From assembly GCF_009830285.1 (NCBI RefSeq), contig NZ_WUQX01000001.1, positions 3,782,501-3,846,500 on the forward strand: DNA of 64,000 bases. The letters run 5' to 3'. Of the stretch, positions 17,158-26,867 are shown in pieces. The DNA comes from Sporofaciens musculi. GTDB lineage: Bacteria > Bacillota > Clostridia > Lachnospirales > Lachnospiraceae. A model generated the notes under the pieces. That model was given only the letters and a program-made list of their open reading frames with translations. It ran no database searches and was not told where the DNA came from. The first letter of the stretch is position 1. Each line of letters starts with the position of its first letter. The position numbers and the translations under genes were made by a program.

Positions 17158-18444
17158 TTAATCCGACAAAGTATCGTATACCACCTTACCGTCCACAAGG
17201 GTACACACCACCTCGCCCGTCACTTCAAACCCGTCAAAAGGTGTATTCTTCCCCTTTGACACAAAGGTATTCTTATCAATCTTATAGGTTCTTGTCGGGT
17301 CAAAAATCACAATGTCGGCCGCCTTCCCCTGGGACACGCTTCCTCTGTCTGAAAGCCCAAGAATCTTCGCCGGATTAGCGCTCATCTTCTCCGCCATATC
17401 CATCATACTGAGAACCCCCGTTTTTACCAATGAGGTAAATGTAAGGGCGGCAGACGTCTCAAGACCTACAATCCCGAAGGCTGCTTCTGCCATGGACTTG
17501 TCCTTTTCTTCCCTGGCATGAGGCGCATGGTCTGTGGCAATCACATCCATTACCCCGTCCTTTAATCCCTGACGCAGCGCCTCCACATCCGCCTTGCTGC
17601 GAAGCGGCGGGTTCATCTTGTAATTCCCGTTATCCTCTTTGATATCGTCTGAGGTTAAGATAAAATGATGAGGACACACCTCCGCTGTCACAGAAAGTCC
17701 CTCCTCCTTGGCCAGACGCACCATCTTCACACTGTCCGCCGTAGAACAGTGGCACAGATGAAGCTTAACGCCCGTCTCCTTGGACAGCAAAATATCTCTG
17801 GCAGTAATCACATCCTCCACAGAATTGGTGATTCCTCTTAGTCCAAGGCGTTTGGCGTTCTCATCTGCATTCATGACCCCATTCTCTACAAGGGTCTGGT
17901 CCTCACAGTGGGCAAACACCGAGATTCCACACTCCTTGGCAGCTTTCATTCCCTGCCGGTATAGAGAAGTATTCATCACAGACTTGCCGTCCTCGCTGAC
18001 TGCGTGGCAGCCTGCCTTAGCCATTCCACAAATATCCGCCAGTTCCTCTCCCTTCTGCCCTTTCGTGACAGCTCCCAACTGGATTACGTGGGTAAGCGCT
18101 TCTCCTTTGGCACGTTCATGGACACTGGCAACCTTCTCCCCGTCGTCAATGACAGGATTCGTATTTGGCATGGCGCACACAGTCGTCACACCGCCCTTTA
18201 CCGCAGCCCTCCCCCCTGTAGAAAGCGTCTCTTTGTATTCCAGTCCCGGATCTCTGAAATGCACATGCAGGTCAATAAGACCCGGCAGCACATAACAGTC
18301 CTTGGCATCAAGCATCCGGTCTGCATCTTCATCTATATGTTCTGCGACCTTTTCGATTCTCCCATCCCTAATCAGCACATCGTAACAACCGTCCATTCTC
18401 GTAAGCGGGTCAACCACATGCCCGTTCTGAATTAAAATCGTCAT
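17158..18444 (-). CDS. pyrC: Dihydroorotase
   Basis: This zinc amidohydrolase cyclises carbamoyl aspartate. LIDLHVHFRDPGLEYKE supplies two metal histidines near residues 59-62. HLCHCSTADSVKMV and DVIATDHAPHAREEKD give later metal and catalytic residues. At 428 residues it is a class I enzyme. It is the first gene of the pyr cluster here; pyrB, pyrI and carAB are not in the window. A weak promoter (TTGGCC, 18 bp, TACAAT) could lie just after the upstream terminator. No PyrR attenuator is visible. Confidence 0.96.
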   Translation of the reverse strand: MTILIQNGHVVDPLTRMDGCYDVLIRDGRIEKVAEHIDEDADRMLDAKDCYVLPGLIDLHVHFRDPGLEYKETLSTGGRAAVKGGVTTVCAMPNTNPVIDDGEKVASVHERAKGEALTHVIQLGAVTKGQKGEELADICGMAKAGCHAVSEDGKSVMNTSLYRQGMKAAKECGISVFAHCEDQTLVENGVMNADENAKRLGLRGITNSVEDVITARDILLSKETGVKLHLCHCSTADSVKMVRLAKEEGLSVTAEVCPHHFILTSDDIKEDNGNYKMNPPLRSKADVEALRQGLKDGVMDVIATDHAPHAREEKDKSMAEAAFGIVGLETSAALTFTSLVKTGVLSMMDMAEKMSANPAKILGLSDRGSVSQGKAADIVIFDPTRTYKIDKNTFVSKGKNTPFDGFEVTGEVVCTLVDGKVVYDTLSD

Positions 18445-18492
18445 ATTCCCTGTCCTTTCTTTATATTGTATCTTATTTTATCATATAGGGCC

Positions 18493-18520
18493 AAAAAAGG
18501 GAATGATAAATATCATTCCC
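18493..18520 (-). terminator. Terminator after the S41 peptidase gene
   Basis: On the minus strand GGGAATGAT pairs with ATCATTCCC around a 4-base loop and is followed by six T. The stem touches the stop codon of the S41 gene. It separates the cell-wall cluster from pyrC. Confidence 0.85.
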
Positions 18521-19689
18521 TACATCTTCTCCCGCAGTACCTCCATGGCTTTATCAAGCTGGTTATCCGCCTCAGGTTTCTCCTTATTTTCCTCGTACTC
18601 AACCTCCACGTCCGGCGTAATCCCCTTGCCATGAATATTTCTCCCCTTAGCCGTAAAATATTCGGCAATGGTCAGCTTCACGCTGGTTCCGTCTTTTAAA
18701 TCGAAAATCTGCTGCACAACTCCCTTGCCGTAGGACTGCGTTCCTACAATCGTACCAATCCCATAATCCTGGATTGCACCTGCATAGATCTCTGATGCGC
18801 TGGCGCTGTTTCCGTTCATCATCACAACCAGAGGCAGCTCAAACTGATGTTCATCATCCGAGAATTTCTCATCCTTGTTTCCAGCCTTATCCTTGGTGTA
18901 AACGATAAGCCCCTTTGGAAGCATTAAGTCCAGAATATCACACACTGTATCGTAGTTTCCGCCCGGATTATTCCTAAGGTCTACGACAAGACTCCTCATC
19001 CCCTGACTCTCAAGTTCTTCTAGCGCCTGCTTATATTGGTCATAAGTCACAAGGTCAAACTCGGAGACAGCTATATACCCAATACCGTCATCCACCATAC
19101 GGTGCGCCACAGTCTGGGCCTGAATCGTATTTCTCACAGCCGTAACCGTAATCTCCTCATGGTCTTCACCCCGATATACGGTAAGCCTCACTTTTGTACC
19201 TTTATTACCTTTAATATGGGTCACGACTTCTGACAAGTCTTTCCCTGTCACCTCCAGGTCCTCTACTTTATACAAGATATCATTGTCCTTAAGCCCCGCC
19301 TCCATGGCAGGAGAACCTTCATAGATTTGTACTAGGGTCACGATACCTGTATTGATATCTTGGCTCAGAACAGCGCCGATTCCGTCATACTCACCCTCTG
19401 TCGCCTCAATCATCGCCCTTGTCTCGTCTTCATCATAGTACACGGAATAAGGATCCTCAAGTCCGCCTATAAAGCCCTTGTAAATCCCTTCCCGCAGTTC
19501 CTCCTCCTGAACGTCTCCCATATATGCCTGGTCAATCAATTTCTTAAGCGTCCCAAGCTTTCCTGACGTATTCTCAGAAGTATTCTCGCGGCTGTATGCC
19601 TTAAGCCCGCAGGACATTAGCCCTGCAATCAATAATATAGCAAGGGCGCCGCAAAGCGCCCCCTGCATAAAACTTTTCTTATTCTTCAT
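18520..19689 (-). CDS. S41-family C-terminal processing peptidase (CtpA/CtpB-like)
   Basis: This is a serine protease of 389 residues. An N-terminal hydrophobic segment (ALCGALAILLIAGLMSCG) suggests a membrane anchor, and its LMSCG end could also be a lipobox. A PDZ domain (about 95-185) contains GIVTLVQIYEGSPAMEAGLK. The catalytic domain has NGNSASASEIYAGA (serine) and SYGKGVVQQ (lysine). It acts outside the membrane. It lies directly downstream of the M23 hydrolase of the FtsEX cluster, so it may process or regulate wall enzymes, an inference from position. Confidence 0.93.
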   Translation of the reverse strand: MKNKKSFMQGALCGALAILLIAGLMSCGLKAYSRENTSENTSGKLGTLKKLIDQAYMGDVQEEELREGIYKGFIGGLEDPYSVYYDEDETRAMIEATEGEYDGIGAVLSQDINTGIVTLVQIYEGSPAMEAGLKDNDILYKVEDLEVTGKDLSEVVTHIKGNKGTKVRLTVYRGEDHEEITVTAVRNTIQAQTVAHRMVDDGIGYIAVSEFDLVTYDQYKQALEELESQGMRSLVVDLRNNPGGNYDTVCDILDLMLPKGLIVYTKDKAGNKDEKFSDDEHQFELPLVVMMNGNSASASEIYAGAIQDYGIGTIVGTQSYGKGVVQQIFDLKDGTSVKLTIAEYFTAKGRNIHGKGITPDVEVEYEENKEKPEADNQLDKAMEVLREKM

Positions 19690-19754
19690 GTGACCTCAAC
19701 CTTTTTGTTTTGCTGCATCCCATGGACTCCCCAAAGAATGGAAACCCTAAATCC

Positions 19755-20894
19755 CTATAAATAGTTGCGCGGATTCACCGGTGTGCCGTTTTGCATAACC
19801 TGGAAATGCAGATGAGGGCCTGTGGACTGTCCTGTAGAGCCTACGGCAGCAATGTTCTGTCCCTTGCTCACCGTCTGCCCTTCCGACACATACAGCGCGC
19901 TTGCATGCATATAATAAGTCTGCAATCCGTTACCATGATTGATTACGACCCAATTTCCTGCACTGTTACTGTACCTGGCAGTTGTGACTGTTCCGGCTGC
20001 CGCCGCATAGATGGGAGTACCTGTAGGCGCCGCCAAATCCATTCCCTTATGGTTATTGCTTGCTCCGGCAATGGGCGCCTCACGCCATCCAAATTCACTG
20101 GAAATCCGAGAGTATCCAGGACATGGATGAGTAAACATTCCATTCCCCGATACCACTGAAGCGCCTGCGCCGCCGCTTACGTTCCCACCGGCATTGGACT
20201 GAGCCTTGGCAAGCCTTGCCAGTTCCTCTTGCTTACGCGCCGCCGCTTCTGCCGCTTCCTTCAACTGCTTAAGCTTCTCCTGAGTCGCACCCAGATCCGC
20301 GCTAATCTTCTCAAGTTCTTCTTCCTTGCCCTCAACCAGCTCATTTAACTCCTCCTGCTTCGCAATCAGGCTGTCCTGCATGGTTTCCAGCTCTGCATAT
20401 TCCGCCTTCAGCGTTTCCTCCTGCTCGGCAACCGCCTGAACAATCTGCTGGAACTCTGTCAGCATATTTCTGTCATACTGAGAGATCGTCGTAATGTACT
20501 CCGCATTGTTCAGAAATTCCCCAATACTCTTGGACTCGCACAGAATCTCAATAAACTGTGAATTTCCATTCTCATACATGTACTTGATTCGCTTTTTCAT
20601 GCTTTCGTACTGATCATTCTCGTCAATCTTTGCCTGGACAAGTTCTTCTTCCTTCTCGCGGACCTCGATCTCCTTGGCCTCAATCTTCGCCTTCGTCTCA
20701 TCCATCTCCGTGAGAATCCCATTCAACTGCTTCTCAAGAGACTCCTTCTCCCCTTCTGCCGCCTTCTTCTGCTCCTCCAGCTCCTTGGCTTTCTTCTCTG
20801 TCTCACTGATCTCTGATGCATCCGCGTTGACCGCCATTCCAAAGCAAAGGATAAATACCATCAGAAGACTGACAATCTTCTTTCTAAGTATCAT
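19755..20894 (-). CDS. Secreted M23 murein hydrolase with coiled coil (PcsB/EnvC-like)
   Basis: The protein has 379 residues. A signal peptide (KKIVSLLMVFILCFGMAVNA, cleavage likely near DASE) is followed by a long coiled coil (about 30-235, Glu/Lys-rich). After a glycine-rich linker comes the LytM/M23 domain (about 255-379) with zinc residues in NNHKGMDLAAP and GPHLHFQ. Proteins of this design are activated by FtsEX and cut peptidoglycan at division. The gene lies 31 bp after ftsX on the same strand, which supports that partnership. Confidence 0.93.
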   Translation of the reverse strand: MILRKKIVSLLMVFILCFGMAVNADASEISETEKKAKELEEQKKAAEGEKESLEKQLNGILTEMDETKAKIEAKEIEVREKEEELVQAKIDENDQYESMKKRIKYMYENGNSQFIEILCESKSIGEFLNNAEYITTISQYDRNMLTEFQQIVQAVAEQEETLKAEYAELETMQDSLIAKQEELNELVEGKEEELEKISADLGATQEKLKQLKEAAEAAARKQEELARLAKAQSNAGGNVSGGAGASVVSGNGMFTHPCPGYSRISSEFGWREAPIAGASNNHKGMDLAAPTGTPIYAAAAGTVTTARYSNSAGNWVVINHGNGLQTYYMHASALYVSEGQTVSKGQNIAAVGSTGQSTGPHLHFQVMQNGTPVNPRNYL

Positions 20895-20924
20895 ATGTCC
20901 CCTCCAATTATTTTATACATGCTC

Positions 20925-21833
20925 TTATACTTTCAAATGCTTGCGAATCGTAAAGAAACTTCCTATAAAACCGATTCCCACTCCCAGCGCAATCCCCACA
21001 GGAAGCAGCGTCTTGTACACGTCAAACACCGGAAGAAAATCTACAATATTGTTCAGGAGGCTGAACTTCGTCATAATATATGTAACAGCCTTATCATACA
21101 TAAAGTACAAAAGTAAAAGGGGAATCACGGCGCCAACCACACCAATCAGCAGACCTTCAATTACGAACGGCGCCCTTACAAATCCGTCCTTTGCCCCTAT
21201 ATATTTCATAATCGCAATCTCCTCACGCCTTACCGTAATACCCATGGTAACCGTATTACTGATTAGGAACACAGAGACAGCAAGCAAAATGGCGATAATT
21301 GTAACGGAGACATATCCCACCAGCTTATTCACACTGGTCAATGTCTTAGCCACAATATCTGACTTATTCACTTTACGTACCCCCTGGAGGCTCTTGGCAA
21401 ACTCAACCACATCCTTCTGCTTCGACACATCAGCCATGTATACTTCATAGTTATCTGAATTGCCAAGAGGATTATCAGACTTAAATCCATCTGCAAGGTC
21501 TACGGACTCTTTAAAATAATCGTCCTTAAACGTCTCCCACGCCTTCTCGGCGCTGACATAATTTACCTCAAGAACACCTTCCGCATTCCTTAACTGATCA
21601 CCAATCTTGTCCTTTGCCGCCTGTGTGGTCTCCTCATTAAAAAATACGGTGATGGCCACGCCTTCCTCCGCCTTCTTCACAATGTAGTTAAAATTCACCA
21701 CAATGGAAAAGAACAGTCCGAACAAGAAGATACATGCCGACATGGTCGCGATGGACGCGATGGAAAACATCTTGTTTCTTCCTATGTTCTTAACCCCTTG
21801 TTTCATAGAATATCCGAATGTACTAATTCTCAT
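20925..21833 (-). CDS. ftsX: Cell-division ABC transporter permease FtsX
   Basis: The protein has 302 residues with four membrane segments: one near residues 22-45 and three in the C-terminal third. The large extracellular loop (about 50-165) lies between the first two. The start at 21833 (MRISTFGYS) has GGTGGG upstream and overlaps the end of ftsE by 11 bp. FtsX passes the ATPase signal of FtsE to a peptidoglycan hydrolase, probably the M23 protein encoded next. Confidence 0.95.
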   Translation of the reverse strand: MRISTFGYSMKQGVKNIGRNKMFSIASIATMSACIFLFGLFFSIVVNFNYIVKKAEEGVAITVFFNEETTQAAKDKIGDQLRNAEGVLEVNYVSAEKAWETFKDDYFKESVDLADGFKSDNPLGNSDNYEVYMADVSKQKDVVEFAKSLQGVRKVNKSDIVAKTLTSVNKLVGYVSVTIIAILLAVSVFLISNTVTMGITVRREEIAIMKYIGAKDGFVRAPFVIEGLLIGVVGAVIPLLLLYFMYDKAVTYIMTKFSLLNNIVDFLPVFDVYKTLLPVGIALGVGIGFIGSFFTIRKHLKV

Positions 21834-22509
21834 TTTTATACCCACCTTTTTTCTCGTCGCTTACAATGACTCCCTTTTTCATTGTAACAACCCGCTTCTT
21901 CATTGCGTTCACAATCTCCTGATTATGTGTGACAACCAGCACCGTTGTCCCTCTGTCGTTAGCCTCCTCCAGAAGCTTCATAATCTCCCATGAATTCGTT
22001 GGGTCCAAGTTACCGGTCGGCTCATCCGCCAGAAGAAGGGCAGGCTCATTCACGATGGCCCTGGCAATGGCAACCCTCTGCTGCTCTCCACCTGACAATT
22101 CCTTGGGAAATGACTTATATTTCTGTGCAAGACCCACCAGTGACAGCGCCGCCGGAACCTTCTTCTTGATGATTCTGGTAGGCGTCTCCGTAACGCGTTG
22201 TGCAAATGCAATATTATCATAAATATTCCTGTCCTTCAACAGCCGGAAATCCTGGAACACAACTCCAATTCCCCTCCGGTACATGGGAATCTTACGCCGC
22301 TTCATCCGGTTTAAGTTCTGCCCGTTGACAACGATTGAGCCGGACGTAGGCGCAAGCTCCTTCATTATAAGACGGATCAGCGTAGACTTTCCAGAACCGC
22401 TGTCCCCCACGATAAATACAAATTCACCCTGCTCTACCTTAAGATTCACGCCGTTTAAGGCGGCAACCCCTTTTGAGTATTCTTTCGTTACTTCTTTTAA
22501 TTCAATCAT
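21823..22509 (-). CDS. ftsE: Cell-division ATP-binding protein FtsE
   Basis: This ABC ATPase has 228 residues. Walker A is GDSGSGKST, the signature LSGGEQQRVAIARA, Walker B LLLADEPTGNLDP, and the switch histidine VVTHNQEIV. It overlaps ftsX by 11 bp, so FtsEX is made as a pair. The upstream gene is a PucR/CdaR-type regulator 17 bp away, which may share the transcript. Confidence 0.96.
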   Translation of the reverse strand: MIELKEVTKEYSKGVAALNGVNLKVEQGEFVFIVGDSGSGKSTLIRLIMKELAPTSGSIVVNGQNLNRMKRRKIPMYRRGIGVVFQDFRLLKDRNIYDNIAFAQRVTETPTRIIKKKVPAALSLVGLAQKYKSFPKELSGGEQQRVAIARAIVNEPALLLADEPTGNLDPTNSWEIMKLLEEANDRGTTVLVVTHNQEIVNAMKKRVVTMKKGVIVSDEKKGGYKNEN

Positions 22510-22525
22510 ACTTTCCTCCTGGTGA

Positions 22526-23614
22526 TTAATACTCCATCGATTCCATATATTTCATGTATCTGACAACCATTAGCGCAATCTTAAATGTAATGGCGTCTTC
22601 AAACACTCGCAGATCAAGCCCCGTACTCTTCTGCAGCTTGTCGAGCCGGTATACCAGCGTATTCCGATGGATATATAATTGTCTGGATGTTTCAGATACG
22701 TTCAGATTATTCTCAAAGAATTTGTTGATTGTGGTCAGCGTCTCCTCATCGAAATCATCTGGCGATTTCCCCTCAAAAATCTCACGTATGAACATCTTAC
22801 ACAGTGGGATTGGCAGTTGATAGATTAAACGCCCAATTCCCAAAGTACTGTACGCAATCACGCTTCTGTCCCCAAAGAAAATCTTGCCAACATCCAGCGC
22901 AAGCTTCGCTTCCTTGTAGGACTTTGAAACCTCCTTAATATCATTCACAATCGTTCCATATGCAATCAGAACGCCCTCCTCTCCGTCCTCCAAAAGAAGG
23001 GTATATAAGCTCTGTGCTGTCTTCTCTAACTCTGCATGTCCATCACTTGGCTCTAACTCCTTTACAACTATAATATTCTTCTCATCCACCGCCGTCACAA
23101 AATCCTTTGCCCGATTCCCCAGAAGATTGCGTACATTGTCAAGGGCATTGCTGTCTTTTTCATGCTTGGTCTCAATAATAAAGATAACACGTCTGACCTC
23201 AGTGTCAATATGTAATTTTTTGGCGCGGTTATAAATATCCACCAACAGCAGATTATCAAGCAGAAGATTCTTAATAAAGTTGTCCTTGTCAAACCTCTCT
23301 TTATATGCAACCAGCAGATTCTGAATCTGGAAGGTTACGATCTTCCCCACCATATAGACATCATCGCTGCCGCCATTGGCTAAAAGTATATATTCTAACT
23401 GGTGTTCATCAAAAATCTTAAAAAACTGATTCCCCTGCACAACCTGGCTGTCTGCCGGGGAGTCAACAAATGCGACCACCTCTTCCTCATAATTACGCTG
23501 CTCTGAGAATGTCGTTGCGAGAGATTTGCCGTCTGTGTCCATGACACAGAAATCAATCCTTGTAATTCCTTTCAAGCCTTCAATCGTATTTTGAAGTATT
23601 TGATTAGATATCAT
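22526..23614 (-). CDS. PucR/CdaR-family transcriptional regulator
   Basis: The protein has 362 residues. The N-terminal region resembles a sugar-diacid sensor (ITRIDFCVMDTDGKSL). The centre shows the GGDEF-like linker typical of CdaR proteins (IAYGTIVNDIKEVSKSYKEA). The C-terminal PucR helix-turn-helix is clear (FFENNLNVSETSRQLYIHRN and following). The ligand is unknown. It is 17 bp upstream of ftsE; whether it governs ftsEX or only lies next to it cannot be told from sequence. The 294 bp upstream (23615-23908) are AT-rich, with no gene seen. Confidence 0.88.
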   Translation of the reverse strand: MISNQILQNTIEGLKGITRIDFCVMDTDGKSLATTFSEQRNYEEEVVAFVDSPADSQVVQGNQFFKIFDEHQLEYILLANGGSDDVYMVGKIVTFQIQNLLVAYKERFDKDNFIKNLLLDNLLLVDIYNRAKKLHIDTEVRRVIFIIETKHEKDSNALDNVRNLLGNRAKDFVTAVDEKNIIVVKELEPSDGHAELEKTAQSLYTLLLEDGEEGVLIAYGTIVNDIKEVSKSYKEAKLALDVGKIFFGDRSVIAYSTLGIGRLIYQLPIPLCKMFIREIFEGKSPDDFDEETLTTINKFFENNLNVSETSRQLYIHRNTLVYRLDKLQKSTGLDLRVFEDAITFKIALMVVRYMKYMESMEY

Positions 23615-23908
23615 ATTCTATATCCTCCCCTCATTTCAATATGCATAATTCACAACAAAAAAAGGGCGTATCTGGCTAAAATGCATATCACTAGACTCTA
23701 TATTAATATATATAGACAAAAAAATAAAGAGGAAATCACACATTTTTGTTAATTTACTCAAGTTTTAAGAAATTCTTTCGATTTATGTTCATGTACATAG
23801 TGACGAAAACTTATCCGGCGTCCTCTCTTGCCAGAATAAAATATTGCCGATATAATTATAGTAAAACAAGTAAACCCTGCATCGATTTATTTTAGGAGGA
23901 ATATAGGC

Positions 23909-25341
23909 ATGGGACTATTTTTAAACACCACAATTCCATATGATTCCTACAAGATTACCGCATCTGACAGATACTTTGTTGATAAAACCGAACTGCTTGC
24001 AGAGCTTATTCCTGCTCTCGGTACAAGTCAGCGTTTCTTATGCATCACAAGGCCCCGCCGATTCGGAAAAAGTGTCATGGCGAATATGGTGGGAGCGTTC
24101 TTTGGAAAAGCTGTCGATTCCTCAGATTTATTTAGCAAACTAAAGATTTCTTCACAAGAGATTTCAGAGAAGCTAAAAAAATCCGCCTGTAAAAACTATC
24201 AGGAGTATCTAAACAGCTATAACGTCATATATATTGATTTCAGTGAGATACCGGAAAACTGCGCTTCATACCTTACTTATATTAACCGTATTCTCCATGG
24301 GATTAAAAAAGATTTAAACCTGCTATTTCCGGAATCCTGCCAATCGCCAAATACTCAGACGGCTCTGATCTAAATATGTTTGTTGAATATAATATGGCGA
24401 CTGCCAAGCGCTTCAGCAAATACTTTGGCTTCTCCGACTTTGAGGTGGACAATCTCTATGCAGCCTATCTGCAAACCTCAGAAGGGCCGGAGTTTACCCG
24501 CGACGACCTGCGTATCTGGTACAATGGTTACCATACTGCCGGCAACGAACAGTTATATAACCCCCGCTCAATCGTATGTGCGCTCACCAATCATCAGTTA
24601 AGGAATTACTGGACCAGCTCTGGAACCTATGATTCCGTATTCCGTTATATTAAGGCTAACATCGATGGGGTTCAGGATGACCTTGTTCTTCTTTTTGCCG
24701 GCGAGGGAATCTCGTCAGACATTCAGGAGTACGCCACAACCTCCATGCGGCTTAAAACAAAAGAGGAAATCTACTCCGCTATGGTTGTCTACGGCATGCT
24801 GACTTATAAAGACGGCAAAGTATTCATTCCAAACCGTGAGCTGTCAGAAAGTTTTTCTTCTATGATGAAAAAAGAAGAAGCTCTGGGATACATCTACCAA
24901 CTGGCAAATGTTTCAAAAAAGATGCTTACTGCCACATTGAAGGGAAATACACGGGAAATGGCTGAAATTCTGAAATATGCACATGATACAGAGTCTCCTA
25001 TATTTTCTTATAACAATGAGCTTGAATTGTCCGCAGTCGTGAACCTTGTCTATCTGGCGGCGCGGGACAGCTACCGTGTCAAACGCGAAGATAAAGCAGG
25101 GGAAGGTTACGCAGATTTTATTTTCTATCCTGACCAGAAGGATATGGACGCCCTCATTCTTGAATTAAAGGTTGATGGCACTCCTGATGATGCAATTCAA
25201 CAGATTAAAGATAAAAAATATGCGCTTCGCTTCAAAGGCAAGTTGGGCGAGACTCCCAAATATACCGGCCGTCTTCTTGCGGTGGGAATCAGTTATAACA
25301 AAAAGACAAAAGAACATTCCTGTAAAATCGAAGAATTATAA
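23909..25341 (+). pseudogene. AAA-ATPase/PD-(D/E)XK nuclease-like protein, internal deletion
   Basis: Two reading frames together form one gene. Residues 1-154 (from 23909, after TTTAGGAGGAATA) carry a Walker A-like motif, RPRRFGKSVMANM. The second frame ends at 25341 and includes the nuclease-like end GYADFIFYPDQKDMDALILE. The second frame is open before its ATG at 24376 and encodes GILPIAKYSDGSDL, a conserved motif of the family. The two frames meet around CCGGAAT (near 24328-24340), consistent with a frame-changing deletion of the central ATPase part. Members of this family are common in Bacteroidetes and Clostridia and have unclear function. It is probably inactive. Confidence 0.85.
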
Positions 25342-25378
25342 AAAGGGCAGACGTTCTGGTATACACAGATGCCAAACA

Positions 25379-25430
25379 GCAAATCGGGGCCGCTGGAAAA
25401 TCTCTTTCTCCAACAACCCCGATTTATATA
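25379..25430. terminator. Terminator after the AAA/nuclease-like pseudogene
   Basis: AAATCGGGG and CCCCGATTT form a 9-bp stem around a 27-base loop, with A/T-rich flanks on both sides. It lies between convergent genes. Confidence 0.65.
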
Positions 25431-25445
25431 TATCTTGCAGAAGTC

Positions 25446-26117
25446 TTATCTGCGTTTACTCTTCTCAATCTCTTTTTTGAAGATTCGCTTTATAAAAAAC
25501 TGGGCCAGCCGGCACTGTCCAATCCCCGTCCGCGTCACAGGAATGTATTCTTTCCCAAGGCCAAGCCACAGTCTGACATCCAGAAGGCTTCTGTTCTTCA
25601 CAATGAACTCCTCCTGAAGAGGAGAGCCAAGAGCTGCAAGGATGCAATCCGCCTCTGTGCCGTTAATGTCATTCACCAGCATATCATCCGCCCGATTCTG
25701 TGCGGATACCTTGGCTAACCCCACTACCTGCTGGCCATAGTAATTCCGCTGCAGATAATCAAAAAATGTCTGCCCTTCCTCCTCGGACTCCACCAGAAGA
25801 TAAATCCGCTTGTGGTTCTTATGCAGATATCTCATAAACATCCGCAGAAATACACGTCCCTCCGTCTCCTGGAGACACTTCCTGTCTGTAATGTCCGCAG
25901 CCTCCAGAATCGTCTTATCCCCTGCAAGAACCATGTCAAACCTGCAGATATCCTCCTTGAGCTGTTCCATGCTGTCCATCTGCATTAAACCGTTGACCGT
26001 CGCCATCTCCACAACGTTCACCGGATCTGTCCCCATGTATTCCACGGTCTTTTTCATCGCTTCTTTTGCTGAACAACTATCTATATTAATATCCAAAACT
26101 CTAATCTTACTGTCCAT
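25446..26117 (-). CDS. WecG/TagA/CpsF-family glycosyltransferase
   Basis: This is a GT26-type enzyme of 223 residues. It begins MDSKIRVLDINIDSCSAKEA and contains VEMATVNGLMQM, CRFDMVLAGDKTILEAADI, and the C-terminal ADCILAALGSPLQEEFI and LGLGKEYIPVTRTGIG. The family adds N-acetylmannosamine or related sugars to lipid-linked precursors of wall polymers at the inner face of the membrane. The start at 26117 is supported by AGGTGAG. No partner wall-polymer genes are adjacent. Confidence 0.85.
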   Translation of the reverse strand: MDSKIRVLDINIDSCSAKEAMKKTVEYMGTDPVNVVEMATVNGLMQMDSMEQLKEDICRFDMVLAGDKTILEAADITDRKCLQETEGRVFLRMFMRYLHKNHKRIYLLVESEEEGQTFFDYLQRNYYGQQVVGLAKVSAQNRADDMLVNDINGTEADCILAALGSPLQEEFIVKNRSLLDVRLWLGLGKEYIPVTRTGIGQCRLAQFFIKRIFKKEIEKSKRR

Positions 26118-26239
26118 ATTCTCACCTGTCAATGATTATTACCAGTTTTTCGATTATAGCAAATGGATCTTTTCTTTTCAACCTTTATCGCTAAATGTTC
26201 ACACTAATTAATATATTTAATATTTTTGTTACTTTTTCG

Positions 26240-26434
26240 TCAATCGTTGTTCATCTCCTTTTTCTTCTTTGTCATAAGTCCGCCGATTCTGCCCGTCTCT
26301 TTCGATGAGAGAGATTTCCAGCCGTCTGTCATCACTCTGTCAAGAAGTCCTAATTCTTCGGCAATTTCGTACTTTAATTTTTCTTCCTGTGTCAGTTCCT
26401 CTAATTTAATCGGCTTGCTTTTCTTTGCTGCCAT
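26240..26434 (-). CDS. Small acid-soluble spore protein, alpha/beta-type-like
   Basis: This is a 64-residue basic protein. The motif EIAEELGLLDRVMTDGWKSL followed by SSKETGRIGGLMTKK matches the conserved parts of alpha/beta-type SASPs, of the shorter SspF-like form. Such proteins bind spore DNA and protect it. The gene stands alone, as sigma-G genes often do. Its presence points to a spore-forming host. Confidence 0.85.
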   Translation of the reverse strand: MAAKKSKPIKLEELTQEEKLKYEIAEELGLLDRVMTDGWKSLSSKETGRIGGLMTKKKKEMNND

Positions 26435-26553
26435 GAATATACCCCTTTCCTGTCATTGGATTAAGTAGTTTCCTATTCAGTATTGACAGGGGTATGGGAA
26501 AATATACAAAGGATTTTTCCAGTGATTTTATGAGTCTGTTTGGCAGACCCAGT

Positions 26554-26593
26554 TATAGGGATATGGAAAATCATATCTCTCCATATCCCTATA
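26554..26593. terminator. Long hairpin downstream of the PspC gene
   Basis: TATAGGGATATGGA and TCCATATCCCTATA form a perfect 14-bp stem with a 12-base loop. There is no clear T-run, so termination is likely but not certain. It lies 20 bp beyond the PspC stop. Confidence 0.55.
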
Positions 26594-26612
26594 GCTTTCC
26601 ATCCTATTCAGA

Positions 26613-26807
26613 CTAATATCTTGAGGGCGCATCCGGAATAATAATAGCGGCAAGAATGTATGCAAAGATTCCGGTTCCTGTGAACGCGAAGATTGCCAGC
26701 ACCAGCCTGATTAAAGTTGCATCTACATTAAAGTACTCTGCTACCCCTCCGCATACTCCGCAGATCATGCGATTTTCTCTTGAACGATATAATTTTCTCG
26801 GTTCCAT
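26613..26807 (-). CDS. PspC-domain membrane protein
   Basis: The protein has 64 residues and is almost entirely a PspC domain. A basic head (KLYRSRENRMICGVCGGVAE) leads into YFNVDATLIRLVLAIFAF and a membrane segment. PspC proteins take part in envelope-stress responses and may bind anti-sigma-like partners. It is the last gene of the PadR-DUF1700-DUF4097 group, 60 bp after the DUF4097 gene. The start follows AGGAGGAGAC. Confidence 0.9.
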   Translation of the reverse strand: MEPRKLYRSRENRMICGVCGGVAEYFNVDATLIRLVLAIFAFTGTGIFAYILAAIIIPDAPSRY

Positions 26808-26867
26808 ACTGTCTCCTCCTGATTCATATTCATAAATAATATAGTTTCATAATGTTACGGCATATGC

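Noticed and set aside
18445..18519. PyrR attenuator or riboswitch before pyrC
   Set aside because: The spacer is only 75 bp and holds the upstream terminator and a weak promoter; no PyrR-binding loop is visible.
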